Source: Crambe crambe
Taxonomy: Eukaryota; Porifera; Demospongiae; Poecilosclerida; Crambeidae
Length of the DNA: 64,000 nucleotides
Direction of reading: 5' to 3'
Assembly: GCA_963924555.1 (NCBI GenBank)
Contig: OZ004593.1
Location: forward strand, 4,832,480 to 4,896,479
Below, one piece after another: positions 59,401 to 64,000 of the stretch. The position numbers were made by a program, and so were the translations under genes. The notes under the pieces are model-generated. The model was not told the DNA's origin. It worked only from the letters and a program-made list of their open reading frames with translations, and made no database searches. Positions within the stretch are counted from its first letter, which is position 1. Every line of letters begins with the position of its first letter.

Positions 59401-61243
59401 ATTTCAAAAGATAAGAAGAAAAATGCTAAAATATATTACACAACTTGGTTACCAGAGAGGTGATGGCGTCAGGAGAAACCACACTCATTAATCTTATTAC
59501 ATAATAGCTATACACAGGAAGTCAACACCTTTATACGATATCAACAAGCTAGGAATCTTGATACGCATTTTCCTTGGCAGGTAAATTTTATCCATTCAAG
59601 TGCTTCGACAAGATGAGTGTGTATGTGTGTGCTCGCTGAATTGAATTTCAAACAGTGTGGCGATGAAATAATACCCTCTCCTTGCAGCTGTTGGGAGTGG
59701 AAAAAGGCCCACTTACCTGACTCCAAGGTTCCTAAGGCAACTTGGCAAAGAAAGAGGGGTTGATATCAAGGGATGTGTTTGCACTGAAATATAACACTGA
59801 GCCACTGAAATGATATACACAGTCTGAAGAGGCTTGCTTCCTCTCTTGTAGCATTTGCAGTGAGGAAGATAATAAAGGAGTCTTTGGCAGTGAAGAAGGG
59901 TAATATTCAAACACGTGATTAACTTCGAAACTTAACACTATTAAGGATCGATTAACATACTTCATTTTACGTAGCCGTGTCTTCCTCACTCCTTGCTCCA
60001 TCAAAACATATCATGTTGGGAGATATCACACACACACATGTCAAAACAGATCAGGTAAATATTTGATATCCTCTACAGGTTCGAGTGCAGTCTCCCTCTA
60101 TCCACATTAAGAACACCTGTTTGCCTGTATGTTCTGTGGTTGTTTTTACGCACGTATGAATCCCCCCCCCCCCCCCCCCCCCCCCAGGCAGGAGATTAAA
60201 AAGATCACACCAGAGAACCACTGAGTCAATTTTTCAGCTGTCTGTCACCAGTAATTTTGGAGGAAACAGCCAACAGAATCTTAAGTACTAACCAACCATT
60301 AATAAATAGAGCTAATAAGAATAAAATCTCTCTTACCAGGAGGGATGGAAACAGAGCTGCCATGAGGGAGATGGGTAGGGGAGGCAAAGGGGGGAGGTTG
60401 GTTCTGGTTCCCGCTGGCATTGGGCTGCAAACAAAACATCATCACATCATCATAATGTAATCATTACATACATACATGCAAAATGCAAATCACATAGCTG
60501 CCACTGAGCAGTCACACGCACCTGGTCAAGCCAGGATGCCTGTGCACTAAGCAGACACTAAGAGCCAGTGCTGGCAACCTCCTGGAGCCTGGGCTAGGAA
60601 CTCACAGGAGGACTGACAATCTCTTCTCAGCAAGTGGTGTGGGCACCCGAAGTCCCACCTGGACCACAGCTGATATTGCCAGTTTGATTTGCACCCTGGA
60701 AATTCCAGGTACAGTGTAACCTCAGTTATCTGCACCTCGTTTATCTGGAACCTCGTTTATCCAGATTAGCTAATACATGCACTACAAGCATGTGTAATGG
60801 ATTATTTTCTGAGAGTGCTTTGCACAGGCACATAATTAGCAACTGAATAACAACAAACTGCACTGTCCTAAGCTGTTAGTACTAGCTTTTTAAAAATTCC
60901 AAACAACCAACATAACCTATTTTAATACTATTTTCACTTATCCGGACTAATTCACTTATCCGGCAGCCTGGAAAAAATGCTTGGACAAAGGTGTTCGGAT
61001 AACCGAGGTTCGACATGTACCCATTTTTAGCTGGGTGGACTGGTGGCATGGTGTTAGGTGGATATTCACAGCAAATTAATGCTGGTGAAAAGGAGGATGG
61101 ATAAACACCATATGTCACTGGTGGGACTCGAACTCACGGTCTCCCGCTTACAAGCCCAGAGTGCAAACCACTCACTGCCAGTGACTCCACACATACATAC
61201 ATACATACATACAAACATACATACATACATACATACATACATA

Positions 61244-61274
<31 letters not shown>

Positions 61275-63355
61275 CATACATACATACATACATACATACA
61301 TACAGTGCTGGAGCCATGTTACACAAATGGATGTATCTGATAGCTGGAGTGGACTCTGTTACGTATTTACTCACTGTTTCACTCACTCACTCACTCACAT
61401 TTTAGTACACGAATTGAAATAAGCAATGCGCAACTTGATCACCCGTTTGTATGCATTTTCACACATCCTCAAACGGCCTGCCTCCTCTATCAGCAGCAGC
61501 ACAGGATTACTGGATTATCCACTAACACATTAAGCAAGAACATACCCCCCTACCACTTTAAAAGTAACCCAGGAACTGTGATCATGGTAACCCCCATAAC
61601 CAAGTCGGCATGTTCCAAAACAATGGACCACCTTCCAACATCGAACACAAACCCCCCACCCACTATCACATACAAACACTCAAATTATAAAGGGACACAC
61701 CCACTTCCAGTATGTCCAATACATGTAGCCACCAATTACTAATTATTATTGCTATAAACTTGACACATTAGTAATGGCTGACGTCACTAGATTAATTGCG
61801 GCCACCCCAGTACAAAGCATTGTGTAGGAGACAACTGTAATCCCACACGATAATTCAACAATTCTTTTTTAAAAAGTATCTTGCACATTAAAACATTTAT
61901 GTATGGTTTCTGTTCCAACAGAACTAAATGGAGCTAAAGAAAGATAGTGACGATAACCTCCCAAAATGAAAGACACCATCCATAGATTCACAAGATTCAC
62001 ATAAGAACTAGCTCTATCGTATTTATAGAACCAAGAAGAAATACTTCCAGGTCAAGAGGTATGGCAGATTAATATAAACACAAATTTATATGTGTCTATA
62101 TGGTCAGAACGTTGAATTGGCTCTTAGTAACCTCTTCAATAGAGCTACAACTTCACTTAGTGAACTCTCTCAAATAAGGACAAAATATCTGGTCCCAAAG
62201 TGTCCATCATATACAATAGAGGTTCCACTGTATAACTTCACTCCCATAGAGCAAGGACATTCACTGACCCTATGTACTAAAAACACAGTAATTTATAAAC
62301 AAGATATCCTTTCCGACCTGACACAGGTGACCAACTTTAAGACTAAATATTATGGTTAAACAATTAGCATAACGCACATTCCCTTTATGAAAATATCCCC
62401 TATTATTATATCCAACCAACACACAAGAGAGACGTCATGCTGGTTACACAATACGCCTGCATGCTATTTCCCCCACGCTGGTTACACAATACACCTGCAT
62501 ACCGGACATGCTATTTCCCCCACGGATGAGCAGTCATGTCATTATGAAGTACTATATAAGACTTCCAACTGGCCCCGCTATCACGTTTTGGGGATGTGGT
62601 CCATTCAACGGGGTGATTGGGTCATTGGTCACATATAAACACATACCATGTGGTAGTGTCGTGTGGGATGACACTGACTGGCTGTCAAGTCATAGTTATG
62701 ACTAAAATTAAGCTAAATTCCTCCTCCTTCCTCCCTCCCAAATTGTCTGAGGGTAGTTATAGTCTGTGTGCTACCTTATACTACTGATGATCCTTTACCA
62801 GATACAGTGACCAAACAAATCCCCTGGAGACTGTAGATTGAAATAGGTGCTATTGTTGGGGACATGGTGGAGTGACCTTAACAAAGGAGGTTGTTGAAAT
62901 AGGGTTGCTGGGACAGCTGAAATAGGTGCTGCTGGGACATGTGAAGCGGCCTTAACAGTGTGATAACAGGTGGTAGTTAAAACAGCTGGAATACGTAGGT
63001 GCTGTTGGGACACGGCTCGATAGAGGAAGTGGTCTCATTACAGGGTGGTCTGATTACACAGGCTTCACTGTAGCTGGAATAGGCGCCGTTGGGACAGGAC
63101 ACAGGGGCCTTAATAGAGAGGGTGATTACAGGGTGGTCTGTTTCACAGTAACATGATTGGCTCTATCTTATTAACAGGCAGCCACTGTGACTCGGAGATA
63201 AGGTCTAGACTTGATCATCTTCCAGTACCCCCTTAATTGCAACATCTACAGTACAATTACAGAGAGACAGACAAACCTCCATTAGTGGGATGAACTTGGG
63301 TTCAGTCACAACTATATCGGGTTCGGGATCTGGTTCCAAGGGTGAGGGTGGGACA
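53407..63355 (-). CDS. PPP1R10-like: PNUTS/PPP1R10-like PP1 nuclear targeting subunit, 3' part
   Basis: Five - strand exons: 63277-63355, 60337-60424, 59200-59267, 56753-57065 and 53407-53747. All joints keep frame; 295 residues plus stop are inside the window, and the 5' end lies beyond it. In order, the protein has SPLEPDPEPDIVVTEPKFIP, which matches the EPDPEP...KxIPL segment that follows the TFIIS N-like domain in vertebrate PNUTS. Then come Pro/Asn-rich and Gly/Pro/Gln-rich regions, an RGG region (RRGRGFGPPRGGRGRG), and a CCCH zinc finger, C-x7-C-x5-C-x3-H (ICKHFITHGC...CRFLH). In animal PNUTS the RGG box and CCCH finger are likewise C-terminal, but here a polar ~90-residue extension follows the finger. 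PNUTS targets protein phosphatase 1 to chromatin and transcription termination; the PP1-binding motif would be in the missing part. The gene converges on the tyrosine phosphatase gene, 250 bp apart. Confidence 0.82.
53748..56752. other. 3-kb intron of the PNUTS-like gene
   Basis: It holds a degenerate repeat with 'ctcctacttaatcgattagc' and 'gtaattgatattgaat', about five copies, at 55355-55620, and a purine-rich stretch near 55840-56030. No gene recognised on either strand. Confidence 0.6.
55355..55620. repeat. Degenerate tandem repeat ('cctacttaatcgattagcag')
   Basis: Copies at about 55363, 55425, 55480, 55545 and 55590 share '(tc)ctacttaatcgattag' and 'aataaaattcaaaactcaat'-like linkers. 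Confidence 0.75.
57124..57260. repeat. Tandem repeat 'atctcagtatactacaca', five copies
   Basis: Short units of 19-22 bp built on 'tctcagtatac' in a PNUTS-like intron. Confidence 0.85.
57535..57775. repeat. Tandem duplication of ~120 bp
   Basis: Two copies with 'ggagtaccttagact', 'cttcctcccctaaaataacc' and 'gttacagaattgaacatgag'. The first copy lacks 'acacac' after 'agact'. On the - strand both copies read SSHVQFCNRSCLHGFLKRVY, without other evidence of a gene. Confidence 0.9.
58130..58480. repeat. ~125-bp tandem repeat, three copies
   Basis: Units start 'ttaaatcaaccagcacattc' and contain 'ccattcaaaggagggcagga'. The third copy is the most diverged. Confidence 0.9.
60159..60185. repeat. Poly-C tract
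   Basis: About 26 consecutive C in the intron between the PNUTS-like exons at 59200-59267 and 60337-60424. Confidence 0.9.
60712..61017. mobile_element. Tigger/pogo-like MITE
   Basis: The left end reads TA|CAGTGTAACCTCAGTTATCT. The reverse complement of the right end reads TA|CATGTCGAACCTCGGTTATC. Inner copies of 'cctcgtttatc' and 'cacttatccgg' repeat the same motif on both sides. TA target duplications and the 'GAACCTCGGTTATCCG' end type fit the pogo/Tigger branch of Tc1/mariner elements. There is no room for a transposase. Confidence 0.75.
61114..61185 (-). repeat. tRNA-like sequence (tRNA-derived SINE head or tRNA pseudogene)
   Basis: On the - strand an 8-bp acceptor-like stem GTCACTGG/CCAGTGAC closes a tRNA-sized segment. 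An A box (TGGCAGTGAGTGG) and a B box (AGTTCGAGTCC) are present. The anticodon loop CTTGTAA would give TGT (Thr), but its stem (CTGGG/GCGGG) does not pair properly. This fits a tRNA-derived repeat better than a working tRNA. The (TACA)n tract at 61195-61303 starts about ten bases from its acceptor end on the + strand side. Confidence 0.6.
61195..61303. repeat. (TACA)n microsatellite
   Basis: About 27 units of TACA/CATA with two interruptions ('acaaacat', 'catattaca'). Confidence 0.97.
62100..62240. mobile_element. Fragment or MITE with CAGTGGAACCTC end
   Basis: 'aatagaggttccactgta' at about 62214-62233 is the reverse complement of TACAGTGGAACCTCTATT. Upstream 'caacttcacttagtgaact' resembles the opposite end seen in the 40985-41500 repeat. 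Element borders are not clear. Confidence 0.5.
62820..63160. repeat. Dispersed repeat, second cluster of the 31720-32060 family
   Basis: Subunits with 'ggtgctattgttggggacat', 'gctgctgggacatgtgaagc' and 'cttcactgtagctggaatag'. It ends about 120 bp before the PNUTS-like exon at 63277. Confidence 0.75.
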
Positions 63356-64000
63356 CTGAAACAAGAGACAAGAAGGAAGAAATGACATGCATACAGAATT
63401 GTAGTTTTATAGCCAAACGACAACAACAAAAAAATATATACTAATAATAAATGTGGTTTACACTTAAAAAAAGAATTTTCACGCACATGAAGGAATGTAG
63501 CTCCATATCACATAAATAATTCCTTGATCTGTTATTGGACACTTAATCTTTTGATTAAAGGGGCACATTGACTTGATCATATTTTCCGTGGTATGCATGG
63601 CAAGGAACGTAATGACCATATAAGCTGATTCCATTATTATTGTAGACACAGCAAGAACATGACCCCGAGTCAAGTGCAAGCATTACATTCATAAGGTCCT
63701 TGCATCTTGAATGATTACAACCATCATATCATATTACACTCCATCATAGTTCATGTATTTTGACAAAACAATAAAATGACTATGTGTCCTTGAAGTGGCA
63801 TTCTAATAAGAGCACCACTATCTAATTCAGGGGTCTTCCCCATTATAATATCATTGTATATTTAAAGTGCTACATCCTCAGAATTATTCAGCGAGCTGAC
63901 TCTCAGGTCATGACTCATTGAAATTGTTCTAATATATCTATTCTATACTTGATAGAGTTACAATAGTATTTTCCTATAGGCCAAGTGTGACATATCTCAT
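63356..64000. other. Upstream intron of the PNUTS-like gene
   Basis: The acceptor ctcttgtttcag (- strand) precedes exon 63277-63355. I could not find the next upstream exon before the window edge. Confidence 0.55.

Overview
The window looks like nuclear DNA of an early-branching animal, most likely a demosponge such as Amphimedon. It is AT-rich and gene-dense, and several introns are very short (57-62 nt). It holds an animal-type receptor tyrosine phosphatase of the R7 class, a fibrinogen-related secreted protein, an Ig-domain membrane protein and a PNUTS homologue. The organism call is an inference; the exon models come from splice sites, phase and protein motifs. No viral, bacterial or CRISPR features were seen.

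Positions 1-11.9 kb hold a tandem array of seven copies of a small type I membrane receptor gene, all on the + strand. Each intact copy has three exons: signal peptide, one 387-nt ectodomain exon bounded by phase-1 introns, and a Thr/Ser stalk plus transmembrane helix plus tail. Three copies are intact: 2705-4810, 5156-6296 and 9432-11617. Four are broken: 1-912, 1086-2101, 6850-7546 and 7723-8816. Two tail classes exist, a short one (~100 aa) and a long one (~420-450 aa), both with YxxI tyrosine motifs. Two of the broken copies carry small internal inversions. A tRNA-Val(AAC) gene lies just past the array at 12129-12201.

Positions 16.2-22 kb hold two more receptor-like genes on the + strand. 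The gene at 16226-18656 has a different ectodomain, but its cytoplasmic tail shares four collinear blocks with the long-tail array genes, including an NPFY motif. The gene at 18982-21950 encodes two Ig domains and a transmembrane helix.

Positions 22-53.2 kb are one long + strand gene for a single-domain receptor tyrosine phosphatase of the PTPRR/PTPN5/PTPN7 (R7) type. It has 18 supported coding exons, 505 codons and introns up to 6.3 kb full of repeats. An intronless fibrinogen-domain gene (49731-50534, - strand) is nested in its fifteenth large intron. Positions 53.4-63.4 kb hold the 3' part of a convergent PNUTS/PPP1R10 homologue on the - strand, whose 5' end lies outside the window.

The candidate for an undescribed system is the receptor cluster. 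It combines fast-evolving, glycosylated single-domain ectodomains, shared tyrosine-bearing tails, many decayed copies and linkage to a tyrosine phosphatase. This resembles the layout of animal allorecognition and innate receptor clusters such as Hydractinia Alr, but function here is inference only. Introns and intergenic DNA carry several mobile-element families: a palindromic MITE, a Tigger/pogo-like MITE, CAGTGGAACCTC-type elements and a tRNA-like repeat. There are also many minisatellites and microsatellites.
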